Assembly: GCF_000336955.1 (NCBI RefSeq)
Contig: NZ_AOLI01000019.1
Span: 514,786 to 578,785 of the forward strand
Direction: 5' to 3'
Length of the DNA: 64,000 bases
DNA from: Haloferax larsenii JCM 13917
Lineage (GTDB): Archaea; Halobacteriota; Halobacteria; Halobacteriales; Haloferacaceae
This document shows, in pieces, positions 1 through 8,075 of the stretch. Position numbers and translations under genes: made by a program. The notes under the pieces were generated by a model. That model worked only from the letters and a program-made list of their open reading frames with translations, was not told the origin of the DNA and made no database searches. Each line of letters opens with the position of its first letter. Position 1 is the stretch's first letter.

Positions 1-90
1 CACGAGGGTTTCCCGGTTGACGCGGCACGCCGCCTCGGGATGATACCGGCCGTTAGTGTTCTGGGCGACATCTCACACACCGAAGAGTGA
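1..90 (+). CDS. C-terminal end of an unidentified protein (partial)
   Basis: Frame 1 is open from the window edge for 29 codons and stops with TGA at 88-90. Third positions are mostly G or C, as in neighbouring genes, which suggests a real gene tail rather than chance. The visible residues (RRLGMIPAVSVLGDI near the end) do not identify a family. It lies just upstream of, and on the same strand as, the potassium channel gene. The start and most of the protein are outside the window. Confidence 0.4.
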   Translation, partial: HEGFPVDAARRLGMIPAVSVLGDISHTEE

Positions 91-149
91 AATCTCGATG
101 TGAGCACACACTGTTTTGTCTGTTTCCGTACTACCATACGTGTCCCAAA

Positions 150-1835
150 ATGACCTCACTCCCCGAGTCGATTCGGCGGTTCGGCCCGAGCCGTCGAATC
201 CGACACGTCATCTATTACATCATCGGGCTCGTGTCACTCGTGGTCTTCTACGCGGTGGCGTACAACTACGCGCTGGCGCGGCTCGAAGGCGTCGACCAGT
301 CGATTTTCGCCTCGTTCGAGTTCGTCATCCAGACGATGACCACCACGGGATACGGTCAGGACTCGGATATCTGGAGCCACCCGCTGATGTTCCTGTTCGT
401 CGCCTCGATTCAGATATCCGGTATCGCAATCGGATTTTTCACCCTCCGTCTCATCATCATTCCGCTGTTTACGAGCGCTCAGGTCAACCTCGACGACCGA
501 CTCAGCCCGAAGTCCGACCACGTCATCATCTGTGAGTACCGCCGAGACTCCGCGATTCTGCTGGACGAACTCAAGCAACTTGGCATCGATTACGTGCTTA
601 TTTCGTCTTCACGGGAAGACGCCGAGTCGCTCTCGAACCGCGGCTACGCCGCTATTCACGGCTCTCCGCAGTCGGCAGCCACGTTCGAACGGGCTAGCAT
701 CCGCACCGCGCGAGCGGTGATTACCGACGCCGGCAACGCGAACGTCAATACGATACTCACCGTGCGGACGCTCCGTTCAGACATCGACGTCATCGCGCTG
801 ACCGACGACAGCGACATGGAAGGGGTACTGCGCACCGTCGGCGCGGACACCGTGTTGTCTCCGCACGCGGTCTTGGGACACCGCCTCGCAGAGAAGGCTG
901 TCGCCTCGTTCAGTTCTGAGTTGCGAGACACCATCGAAATCGGCGGGACGACGAAGTTGATGGAACTCCCCGTGTCCGAGTCGAGCGAACTGGTCGGTCG
1001 CAAAATCCGGGACACGAAGGTCAGGGAGCGAACCGGGGCCACCATCGTCGGTGCCTGGTTCGACGGCGAGTTGCAGTTGCCACCCAGCCCGGACGCCGTC
1101 GTCAGTCCAAATACCGTCCTTCTGGTGTCTGGTGAGGAGGCTGCGCTCGAAGAGCTAAACGAGTTCACTCGGCCACCCCGGTCGTTCACCGAACACGAGC
1201 GCTTCGTTCTCGTCGGGTTGGGCGAAGTCGGACAGGCCGCCAAGTCGGTCATTCAGGAGGCTGGTGGTGAAGTCGTGGGAATCGACCTCGAAGAGCGAGA
1301 CGGGGTCGACGTCGTCGGCGATGGCGGGTCCCGAGAGGCCTTGCTCGAAGCAGGTGTCGAGACCGCGGGAGCCATCGTCGTCGGCGTCCCTGACGACTCG
1401 GTTGCGCTCTTGACGACCGCGATGGCGCAGTCTCTCTCCCTCGAGATAGAGATACTCGTCCGTGTGGGGGACGCAGAGACGACACAGAAGGCGTTTACCG
1501 CCGGTGCAGATTACGTCCTGTCGGTCCCGAGGGTGAGCGCGAGGATGGTCGCAAAAGAGCTTCGGGGCGAAGACATCCTCGCCCCGGCGAGCCAGATTCG
1601 CCTCGTCCGAGTACCAGCCGCTGAGTTCGCCGGGAAGACACTCGCAAACTCCCGTATTTACGAGCAGACTGGCTGTCGCGTCATCGCTATTCAAGACGCC
1701 GACGGACAGACTGTAGATATCGACCCACAGCGGCGATTCACCGGCGACGAACGGCTTACGATCGTCGGACGCGACGAAGCTGTACAGAAGTTCCTCAAGC
1801 GGTTCGACGTCTCTCCGACTGACCTCGCTAGCTGA
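150..1835 (+). CDS. Two-TM potassium channel with two RCK/TrkA regions
   Basis: This 561-residue protein is a MthK/KCH-type potassium channel or K+-gating protein of the cytoplasmic membrane. TM1 is about residues 19-41, the pore helix and selectivity filter TTGYGQ are at 65-70, and TM2 is about 79-106. Two cytoplasmic RCK regions follow: the first from about 124 and the second from about 350, where the Rossmann motif GLGEVG is at 356-361. The first region reads ICEYRRDS at the position where a glycine-rich motif is expected, so it probably does not bind a nucleotide. I chose ATG 150 because it begins 18 residues before TM1. The in-frame GTG at 87 would add a cysteine-rich stretch unlike haloarchaeal protein. 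Confidence 0.88.
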   Translation: MTSLPESIRRFGPSRRIRHVIYYIIGLVSLVVFYAVAYNYALARLEGVDQSIFASFEFVIQTMTTTGYGQDSDIWSHPLMFLFVASIQISGIAIGFFTLRLIIIPLFTSAQVNLDDRLSPKSDHVIICEYRRDSAILLDELKQLGIDYVLISSSREDAESLSNRGYAAIHGSPQSAATFERASIRTARAVITDAGNANVNTILTVRTLRSDIDVIALTDDSDMEGVLRTVGADTVLSPHAVLGHRLAEKAVASFSSELRDTIEIGGTTKLMELPVSESSELVGRKIRDTKVRERTGATIVGAWFDGELQLPPSPDAVVSPNTVLLVSGEEAALEELNEFTRPPRSFTEHERFVLVGLGEVGQAAKSVIQEAGGEVVGIDLEERDGVDVVGDGGSREALLEAGVETAGAIVVGVPDDSVALLTTAMAQSLSLEIEILVRVGDAETTQKAFTAGADYVLSVPRVSARMVAKELRGEDILAPASQIRLVRVPAAEFAGKTLANSRIYEQTGCRVIAIQDADGQTVDIDPQRRFTGDERLTIVGRDEAVQKFLKRFDVSPTDLAS

Positions 1836-1982
1836 GTCGCCGTAGTCGACAGGGTGAGTTATCACCCTCGGTGGCGGTCGCGTTTCGGGCGATAGTCTCC
1901 GTGAGAGGCCGCGAGAGTCGCGTACGCAGCCAGGTACCGTCTTCCCTGCTTATTTCAGTCCACAGTGCAATATCCCACCCAA

Positions 1983-3068
1983 ATGAGTACGCCGAGCCAG
2001 ATACCTCCACTTGAGATTACCCTCCGCTTAGTGGCGGGTCTCGCCCTCATCTTGACAAACGGCTTTTTCGTCGCTATCGAGTTCGCGTTGACGCGGGCTC
2101 GTCAGTTCAGCAAACAGGAGTTCATCGGTGACACGCCCGCGCTGGAGCGAGCGTGGGAGATGACGCAGAACCTGGAGATTTACTTGACGACCTGCCAGGT
2201 CGGCATCACGGCATCGAGCATTGCAGTCGGTATCGTCGCAGAACCGGCGTTGGCCGCGCTGTTCAGACCGTACTTCGCCAATACGCCACTCGCGTCGGTC
2301 GGCGCAGGTGCACTCATCGCGTTCGGTATCATCAACCTCCTGCACCTCACTCACGGCGAGCAGACGCCGACGTACCTCGGTGTCGAACGCTCGCGGATGG
2401 TCTGTCGATACGGTGCGACCCCGCTGTACTGGTTCAACTGGCTCATCTCTCCGCTCATCACGCTCGGTGACTGGATTGCCAAGGCGACGCTCAAGCTGTT
2501 CGGCATCGAGATGACGGGTGCGTGGCTCGAAACCGAAGAAGAGGTGCTCGAATCTCGGGCACAGCTTCGGAACCGACTCCACTCCCTCCTCGAAGAAGGC
2601 GAACTGCCAGAGGAACGCCGGGAAGAAGTTCTCCGTGCGCTCGACGTAGACGAACTCGCGGTCAGTGAAATCATGGTCCCGGCCGACGATATCATCGCCG
2701 TCTCGACGACGGCCACTCCGGAAGAGAACTTCGATGAGATTCGCAACACGCCACACACTCGGTTCCCACTCGTTGGCGAGGAGTTGACTGACTTCCGTGG
2801 CGTCGTGTATGCGCCGTCGATTATCGACAACTACGAAGAGTTACAGGACGGGACGCTCTCGTTCGCCGAGATTGCAGCGCCGACGATGACGCTGGCGGCA
2901 GAGACGAACGTCAGCGACGCGTTCGACCAGTTCCAAGCAGAAGACCAAGAGTTGGCGCTCGTCATCGAAGACGGCAACGTGGTTGGACTCCTCACCGCGA
3001 CCGACGCGCTCGAAGCGGTGATGGGCGAACTCGAAGACCCGCTCGACCAGCGCGCTGTCTCCGACTGA
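1983..3068 (+). CDS. CNNM/DUF21 membrane protein with CBS domains
   Basis: This 361-residue protein belongs to the CorC/CNNM 'hemolysin-like' family, linked to divalent cation transport or its regulation. An N-terminal DUF21 membrane region has hydrophobic segments at about residues 13-33, 75-120 and 150-170, with the family's conserved GE(Q)TPTYLGVERS stretch where many members have GEIVPK. Two CBS motifs follow (about 215-275 and 280-350), which would sense nucleotides or Mg2+. The C-terminal CorC_HlyC domain seen in longer members is absent. ATG 1983 is preferred over an in-frame GTG 18 nt upstream. It ends 10 bp before the convergent sensor kinase. Confidence 0.85.
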   Translation: MSTPSQIPPLEITLRLVAGLALILTNGFFVAIEFALTRARQFSKQEFIGDTPALERAWEMTQNLEIYLTTCQVGITASSIAVGIVAEPALAALFRPYFANTPLASVGAGALIAFGIINLLHLTHGEQTPTYLGVERSRMVCRYGATPLYWFNWLISPLITLGDWIAKATLKLFGIEMTGAWLETEEEVLESRAQLRNRLHSLLEEGELPEERREEVLRALDVDELAVSEIMVPADDIIAVSTTATPEENFDEIRNTPHTRFPLVGEELTDFRGVVYAPSIIDNYEELQDGTLSFAEIAAPTMTLAAETNVSDAFDQFQAEDQELALVIEDGNVVGLLTATDALEAVMGELEDPLDQRAVSD

Positions 3069-3078
3069 TTCCCGCGAC

Positions 3079-4332
3079 TCACTCATCGTCCGGCGACGGA
3101 CGCGCCGTGCGTAATTTGAGTACGACTCGCGTGCCGCCCCACTGGCTGGGTTCGACGACGAGTTCCCCGCCAGAACTGCGAATAATCCACCGAGTGAGCC
3201 ACAGGCCCATCCCGGCGCTGTGCATCAAGTCCGTCTCTGTCTCTCGTGTCAGTACCTCCCGTTCAACTTTCGGCAGGCCGGGACCGTCGTCTTCGATGAC
3301 GAGGTCGACGTACTGAGACGATTCGGATTCCAAGGACGTCCCGACGAACACCCGAGGTGTCTCCGAATCGTTGTGCTCGACGGCGTTTTCGATGAGGTTG
3401 TCGAGTGCATACGGAAACAGTTCGTGGGCCTCGATGGTCGTCCCCGCTCGGATATTCGACTGTATCTCGGCCGCTGGCCAATCTAACTCGAGGCGGTCGA
3501 GGTGGTTCTGTAACTCCGCCCCGAGTTCGAACGTCGTGAGGCTCTCTTCGTCGTCTCTCGCCTGAAGCTGTTCGATGTGCCGAGCGCTCTCGCTCAGACT
3601 CTCGATGTTCACCAGCCGTTTTTCCATCGCCTCGACGTGTTTGTTTCCGTCCGAAACCTGGTCGGCGAGCAGGTCGAGATGCCCGCGAAGCACGGTGATA
3701 TCGTTTCGAATGTTGTGGCGAAGCACGCGATTGAGAATGGTGAGACGCTGCTCGCGCTGTTTCTGTGCGGTGATGTCGCTGATTACGAACGTCGCACCGG
3801 TGGGCGTGTCACCGGTTGTGTACACTGGGGCAGCCCACAGTCGAACGTCGAGGGTCGAACCGTTCTTGTGCCGGTGGCGAGTTTCGATGCCGGTTAGCCG
3901 CTCTCCACGCTGGAGTTGCGAGAAGTACGTTTCGAACGTGTCGGGGAGTTCGGCGAGCAGTCGAGCGTACGACTCGGTCAGAAACTCGGATTCTGTCCAC
4001 CCAAATATGCGTTCGGCACCGGTGTTCCACAACTGAACGGACCCGTCTTCGGCGACGACGATGATTGCGACGGGCGCGACTTCGATGACGGAGAGAAACT
4101 GCTCTCGAAGATACTCGACTGTCGCAGTGAAGACGTCCGCCCGCTCTTGGGGCGTCAGATACTCCTGAATGATAGAGACAAAATCAGAGACGAGAGTCGC
4201 AACTAACTCCTCGCGCTGTGTCGGAGCATGGGACTGATACGACTCGATAAAGCGCTCTTGCGCCTCCGTGTGACCCTCTGTCTTGAGGACGTTGAAGAGT
4301 GCGCCGACAAGTTGTTCCGTATGCCTGCTCAT
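3079..4332 (-). CDS. PAS-domain sensor histidine kinase
   Basis: This 417-residue soluble sensor kinase has no membrane segment. Residues 1-75 form a helical N-terminal region of unknown role, residues about 80-190 a PAS domain (WNTGAERIFGW, then an SDITAQKQ boundary), and residues 197-260 a dimerisation/phosphoacceptor region with His206 in RVLRHNIRND. The HATPase domain shows an N box (DNLIENAVEHN), a G1 box (DDGPGLP) and a G2 box (GMGLWL). The partner receiver is not adjacent. An iron-box-like palindrome directly abuts and overlaps the start codon, so transcription is probably iron-responsive. The signal is unknown. Confidence 0.9.
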   Translation of the reverse strand: MSRHTEQLVGALFNVLKTEGHTEAQERFIESYQSHAPTQREELVATLVSDFVSIIQEYLTPQERADVFTATVEYLREQFLSVIEVAPVAIIVVAEDGSVQLWNTGAERIFGWTESEFLTESYARLLAELPDTFETYFSQLQRGERLTGIETRHRHKNGSTLDVRLWAAPVYTTGDTPTGATFVISDITAQKQREQRLTILNRVLRHNIRNDITVLRGHLDLLADQVSDGNKHVEAMEKRLVNIESLSESARHIEQLQARDDEESLTTFELGAELQNHLDRLELDWPAAEIQSNIRAGTTIEAHELFPYALDNLIENAVEHNDSETPRVFVGTSLESESSQYVDLVIEDDGPGLPKVEREVLTRETETDLMHSAGMGLWLTRWIIRSSGGELVVEPSQWGGTRVVLKLRTARPSPDDE

Positions 4333-4347
4333 TTAGGTGAGCCTAAA
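4332..4347. promoter_or_regulatory. Iron-box-like operator at the kinase start
   Basis: TTTAGGTGAGCCTAAA is a 16-bp palindrome (arms TTTAGG/CCTAAA with a central TGAG) that resembles DtxR/IdeR/SirR-family operators. Its first base is the A of the minus-strand ATG of the sensor kinase. With a leaderless or short-leader transcript, a bound regulator would cover the transcription start. It matches the second box at 4675-4690 in all positions except two central ones. Confidence 0.6.
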
Positions 4348-4674
4348 ATCAGGATGCCCAAATGGGTTCCGAGTGTGGAATCCCCAATCAGGGGTGGGTT
4401 CAGCCGAGAATATCGGACGTGATTCTCTCGAATCAGACGTTCAGGACGCCGAGTTCGGTGTGTTCGAAGCGACCTCGAAGACCCATTCGGCGAGGTCCGA
4501 GACGACGCGTTCGGCGACGTTGCCGCCGAAGAAACCATCCTTTGGTTGACAAATAGATTGACATGTTTGGATGGCCGGACGGCGATGGTATCCCACAGTT
4601 CTCATCGAAGACTAGATAGTTCAAATCGAACGATACAAAGCCAGACGCGCCCACAGAAACCGTTTCCTTTATGT
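4348..4674. other. Long intergenic spacer, no intact gene
   Basis: This is the only gene-free stretch longer than 300 bp. It should contain the promoter of the minus-strand kinase near its left end. At the right end TTTCCTTTATG (about 4663-4673) is a plausible TATA region for the small operon starting at 4699. The middle has mixed codon signals on both strands and only the gene-tail-like minus-strand fragment listed separately. I see no RNA gene or repeat in it. Confidence 0.5.
4441..4548 (-). pseudogene. Possible gene-tail remnant
   Basis: On the minus strand 35 codons ending in TGA at 4443-4441 read like a normal haloarchaeal protein C-terminus (GGNVAERVVSDLAEWVFEVA), with G/C-rich third positions. 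The frame has no good start upstream: it runs into lower-GC sequence with several cysteine codons. It may be the leftover 3' end of a decayed gene. No family is recognised, and chance cannot be excluded. Confidence 0.22.
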
Positions 4675-4690
4675 TTTAGGTTTGCCTAAA
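4675..4690. promoter_or_regulatory. Iron-box-like operator of the DUF7331/amphi-Trp operon
   Basis: TTTAGGTTTGCCTAAA is a 16-bp near-perfect palindrome of the DtxR/IdeR type. It begins a few bases downstream of a TATA-like TTTATG (4668-4673) and ends 8 bp before the ATG at 4699. That places it over the expected transcription start, a repressor position. It pairs with the box at 4332-4347. Confidence 0.65.
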
Positions 4691-4698
4691 GCATTCCA

Positions 4699-4866
4699 AT
4701 GAGCACTGGTACGCAGTCGCGCCGCGGGCAACCAGCCGAGACAGAACCCACCCAGCGGCCGGAGATAGCGACTTGTGAAAGCAGCCCTGGAAAGACGGTG
4801 TTTCTCGAATCGGGGAACACCGATGGATGGATTTCGAGTGACGTGACCGTCGACGTTCGAGAATAA
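4699..4866 (+). CDS. Small conserved haloarchaeal protein (DUF7331-like)
   Basis: This 55-residue acidic protein carries the ending SPGKTVFLESGNTDGWISSD followed by VTVDVRE, which I associate with a short haloarchaeal family (DUF7331-like) of unknown function. ATG 4699 is 8 bp after the iron-box palindrome, fitting a leaderless transcript. The next gene starts 10 bp after its stop, so the two are probably one operon. It is shorter than usual gene-length cut-offs and easily missed. The family name is from memory and only moderately certain. Confidence 0.7.
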   Translation: MSTGTQSRRGQPAETEPTQRPEIATCESSPGKTVFLESGNTDGWISSDVTVDVRE

Positions 4867-4876
4867 TTACCGTACA

Positions 4877-5185
4877 ATGACAGACAATCAAGACACCACC
4901 GAAGAAGCGGAAGAGACCGAACGAACCATCATCAGAAGCGGCCGTGAGTTCGAACAAGAGTATCGGCTCGATGCGACCGAGGCGGGGGAGTTCCTGATTC
5001 GATTGGGTGAACAACTCCGCGACGACGACGAACTCCGTATCGTGGACGAAAAGTGGGAACTGCCGTTCGCGTTCGGTGAGCCAATCGAACTCGAAATTGA
5101 CTTCGACGGCGTCGGCGACCCCGAACTCGAAATCGAACTCGAACTGCCGGGACGAACCGACGAAAAAGGACCGGACGTTCGATAG
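4877..5185 (+). CDS. Amphi-Trp domain protein
   Basis: This 102-residue protein starts with an acidic leader, followed from about residue 25 by the amphi-Trp domain: RSGREFEQEYRL, then helix EAGEFLIRLGEQL, then KWELPFAFGEPIELEIDFD. The tryptophan is within an alternating hydrophobic/charged strand that names the family. Function is unknown; members are common in haloarchaea. It is second in an operon behind the iron-box promoter and converges on dpsA, with an 18-bp gap between stops. Confidence 0.85.
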   Translation: MTDNQDTTEEAEETERTIIRSGREFEQEYRLDATEAGEFLIRLGEQLRDDDELRIVDEKWELPFAFGEPIELEIDFDGVGDPELEIELELPGRTDEKGPDVR

Positions 5186-5203
5186 CCTGTCGGCAGGCTC
5201 TCG

Positions 5204-5749
5204 TTACTTCGTCGCCGAGTCGAGGACGAGCGTGTCGTCTTCGAGGTAGTGGTCGATGACGTGCGCGTGCTCTTCGACTTCGATGATTTGCTCGCGGAGC
5301 ATGTGCGCGGTCCCGTGGTCACCGAGCCCCTCCGCGAGTTCGATGTGGTCGCGGTAGCTCTCGATGATGTCGCCGTACATATCGAGGTCGTTCGCGAGTG
5401 ACGTCCGAATGTCGTTCACGTCTTCGTCTTCGGGCTCGACGGTAGCGACGTCCGACAGCGTGGCCATGCTGGCGTTCGGAACACCGCCGAGTGCTTGCAC
5501 GCGCTCGGCAATTTCGTCGGCCGCCTCCTCGACTTCCTCGTACGCCTCCTGCAGGAAGCGGTGGATACCGAGGTGTTCCGCCCCCTCGACGTTCCAGTGG
5601 TGCTTGTGTAACTGGTGATAGAGGACGTACGCGTCCGCGAGGTCCGTGTTCAGCGCGTCGATAATCTGCTCGGCCTTCTCCTCTTCGAGACGAAGCGGGT
5701 TCTCCCCGACTGTGCCCGCTTCTTGACGAACGTTCTTTTGCGTGCTCAT
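5204..5749 (-). CDS. dpsA: DpsA, ferritin-like DNA-protecting protein
   Basis: This 181-residue protein belongs to the Dps/DpsA ferroxidase family. These proteins form dodecamers that oxidise and store iron and protect DNA from oxidative damage. The four-helix ferritin-like core starts at about residue 25, and the di-iron site signature is visible as YHQLHKHHWNVEG with the following HRFLQEAYEEVEEAADEIAERV helix. I chose the second ATG (5749), which gives the usual MSTQK-type N-terminus. A TATA box TCTATAAG lies about 28 nt upstream, so the transcript is leaderless or nearly so. No iron box is seen in its own promoter, although two lie within 1.5 kb. Confidence 0.93.
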   Translation of the reverse strand: MSTQKNVRQEAGTVGENPLRLEEEKAEQIIDALNTDLADAYVLYHQLHKHHWNVEGAEHLGIHRFLQEAYEEVEEAADEIAERVQALGGVPNASMATLSDVATVEPEDEDVNDIRTSLANDLDMYGDIIESYRDHIELAEGLGDHGTAHMLREQIIEVEEHAHVIDHYLEDDTLVLDSATK

Positions 5750-5774
5750 GTACATAGTATGCTACTTGTGAACA

Positions 5775-5782
5775 CTTATAGA
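5775..5782 (-). promoter_or_regulatory. TATA box of dpsA
   Basis: TCTATAAG on the minus strand is centred about 29 nt upstream of the dpsA ATG, the spacing expected for a leaderless haloarchaeal transcript. Confidence 0.6.
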
Positions 5783-5900
5783 TACCCAGTAGACTGACTT
5801 CTCCCAAACAGCGGCACCGACCGAACTGTGCGGTATGGCGGCGACAACAGACGAAACGGTCGTAAGAAAGCGTCCTGGCTAGGGATTTGGGACTGCTGGA

Positions 5901-7313
5901 CTAATTGGCCGGCTTCGGAAGCTTGACCACGAAAATGGAACCGCGTGGTTCGTTGTCTTCGACCCATACGTCCCCGCCGTACTGGTCGACCAGCGTGTAG
6001 ACGAGGTGGAGTCCGACCCCTGTCCCGGGGCTTTTCGGGCCCATCCGTCCCTTCCCGAAGATTTCTTCTTTGCGGTCGTCAGGAACACCCGGGCCGTTGT
6101 CTGCGACCTCTACGACGACGTCCGACTCAGTTTCGTGGAAATCGACGTGAACCTCGGGCTCCGCCGAGTCGTTGTGCCGGATTGCGTTGCTCAGGATGTT
6201 GCCGAACACGGACGTCAACAACTCGTTGGCTCGGACACGCATCACCGGAAGTTCGTCGACGACGAAGGTCGCGTCTTCGTACGCCGTCCGTTTCTTGTCT
6301 ACCTCGGATTTGATGGTCCGACCGAGGTTGACGAATTCGAGGTCGATTTCGGTGTCGTCTTCCAGCGACTCGACGAAGTCGCGGGCGATAGCCGTGAGTT
6401 CGGCGATGTGGCTACTCGTGTCGTCGATGCGGTCCACAGTCGCCATCCCCGCCTCGTCGACGTGGTCTTTGATGATGTCGGCCCACCCCATCAGTAACTG
6501 GACGTCGTTGTTGATGTCGTGGCGGACGATTCGATTAATCATCGTGAGCTTCTCGGTCTTCTGCTCTAACTCCTGCTCGTTGCGTTTTTGGAGCGTTATC
6601 TCCCGGGTCACGAGCTGTACCGAATCGACCTCACCCGCCGTCGAGAGTGGAACCGCGATGTTGTGGAAGTGTCGTACGCCGATGCTATCCTGAAAGGTGA
6701 CTGCACTCCCGGCGGTAATCGCACGCTTGCTCTGTTTGAGCCTCGTGGCCGCAACGTCGTCTGGGATGAACTCCGACAACTGCTTGCCGACGAGTTCGTC
6801 TTGAGAGACACCGAAGGCCGTCGCCATCGTCTCGTTTGCAGCGAGAATCTCACCCGTGACGCTAATTTGGCCGATTTCGTCCGGGGAGTTGTCGACCAAT
6901 CGTTCGTACTTTCGTTGCGTCCGGCGTTGCTCGACGACGTTTCGGATGCGATTGACGAGGAGTTCGAGCGGTTCGTCCTCCCGCACGGCCTGTTTCATCA
7001 GGTACTCGTCGATACCCATCCTGATGGCGCGACTCGCAATCTCCTCGCCGCCTTCCCCGGTAAGGAGGATAAACGGGATGTCGTACTGCTCGTCGACCAT
7101 CTCGTAGAGCTCTAACCCGTCCGTCTCGGGCATCCGGAAATCGCTCACAATACAATCGACCGGTTTACGATTCAACTCCAACATCGCCTCGCCAGCGTTC
7201 GTCGCCATCGTTGTCGTCATCCCGTAATTCGACTCCAGTTTGTCGGCGAGAAGAGAGACGAAGAAGGCACTGTCATCGACGATGAGAATAGAGAGCGAGT
7301 CGTCGCGCGACAT
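5901..7313 (-). CDS. Receiver-PAS-histidine kinase hybrid
   Basis: This 470-residue soluble signalling protein has an N-terminal receiver domain (Asp12/13, phosphoacceptor Asp58 in VSDFRMP, Thr85, Lys107). A PAS domain follows at about 136-245, then a kinase core with His265 in RIVRHDINND, N box FGNILSNAIRHN, G1 DNGPGVP and G2 GTGVGLHL. The order receiver-PAS-kinase is common in haloarchaea, where the receiver is modulated by another kinase. It has no adjacent output gene. The promoter should lie in the 150 bp separating it from the divergent acetyltransferase. Confidence 0.9.
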   Translation of the reverse strand: MSRDDSLSILIVDDSAFFVSLLADKLESNYGMTTTMATNAGEAMLELNRKPVDCIVSDFRMPETDGLELYEMVDEQYDIPFILLTGEGGEEIASRAIRMGIDEYLMKQAVREDEPLELLVNRIRNVVEQRRTQRKYERLVDNSPDEIGQISVTGEILAANETMATAFGVSQDELVGKQLSEFIPDDVAATRLKQSKRAITAGSAVTFQDSIGVRHFHNIAVPLSTAGEVDSVQLVTREITLQKRNEQELEQKTEKLTMINRIVRHDINNDVQLLMGWADIIKDHVDEAGMATVDRIDDTSSHIAELTAIARDFVESLEDDTEIDLEFVNLGRTIKSEVDKKRTAYEDATFVVDELPVMRVRANELLTSVFGNILSNAIRHNDSAEPEVHVDFHETESDVVVEVADNGPGVPDDRKEEIFGKGRMGPKSPGTGVGLHLVYTLVDQYGGDVWVEDNEPRGSIFVVKLPKPAN

Positions 7314-7464
7314 AGATATGGTGTGTCGGGTTCTCCATTATAACCTCTCGCCCCCGATATTCGATTCTGAGAATAGAACCGCCGTTTCCGGGCGATTAAC
7401 CCGCATAGACTCCCCATTTCGGTTAGACAGAAGACACTTGCAGCGTGGTTCTGTACGGTTCCTC

Positions 7465-8016
7465 ATGCCCGGTCCCGTCTTTTTACGAGGTGAGGTCGTA
7501 ACGCTCAGACCAATCGAACGTGACGACCTCGAATTTATCCAGCGCGTCATGAACGACCCCGCGGTCTGGCGACCGGCGCTGGATATCGACCCCACGAACG
7601 ACGCACAAATCGAGGAGTTCTACGAAAACGTACTCTCTGGCACTGACGGGGGACACTGTCTCGTGTGCGCCGACGAGGAGCCAGTCGGCGTCGTCTCGCT
7701 GACCGAGTCGCAGTACGGACCCGACGAGACGAGTCGAGCGCGGTCTATCGAATTGGCGTACTGGCTCGCACCCGAACACCACGGGCGGGGATACGGGTCG
7801 GATGCCGCCCGGCAGATGGTGCAGTACGCGTTCGAAGACCGAAATCTGCGACGAGTGTACGCCCAAATCGGGAGCTTCAACGAAGCCTCGGCCGCCCTCC
7901 TGGAGTCACTCGGGTTCGAGCACGAGGGGACGTTACGGCAGGCGGCGTGGTACCGCGGCGAATATCACGACGTGCTTTGTTACGGTTTACTTCGCGACGA
8001 GTGGCAGCAGCAGTAG
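7465..8016 (+). CDS. GNAT-family N-acetyltransferase (RimJ/RimL type)
   Basis: This 183-residue cytoplasmic acetyltransferase would use acetyl-CoA. It shows the family start GEVVTLRPIERDDLEF, motif A EHHGRGYGSDAARQMVQYAF (acetyl-CoA pyrophosphate loop) and motif B FNEASAALLESLGFEHEG. The size fits RimJ/RimL-like enzymes that acetylate protein N-termini or small amines; the actual substrate cannot be deduced. I used ATG 7465 because the longer in-frame extension back to 7240 overlaps the divergent kinase gene and has poor composition. Confidence 0.87.
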   Translation: MPGPVFLRGEVVTLRPIERDDLEFIQRVMNDPAVWRPALDIDPTNDAQIEEFYENVLSGTDGGHCLVCADEEPVGVVSLTESQYGPDETSRARSIELAYWLAPEHHGRGYGSDAARQMVQYAFEDRNLRRVYAQIGSFNEASAALLESLGFEHEGTLRQAAWYRGEYHDVLCYGLLRDEWQQQ

Positions 8017-8075
8017 GTTGACGACCGAATCTCCCCGGTACTTCGTCGCTTCCCGAAGGGTGTCCGAACGGTCAG

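Noticed and set aside
5756-5800. Iron box in the dpsA promoter
   Set aside because: A TATA box is present, but no TTAGG...CCTAA palindrome could be found there.
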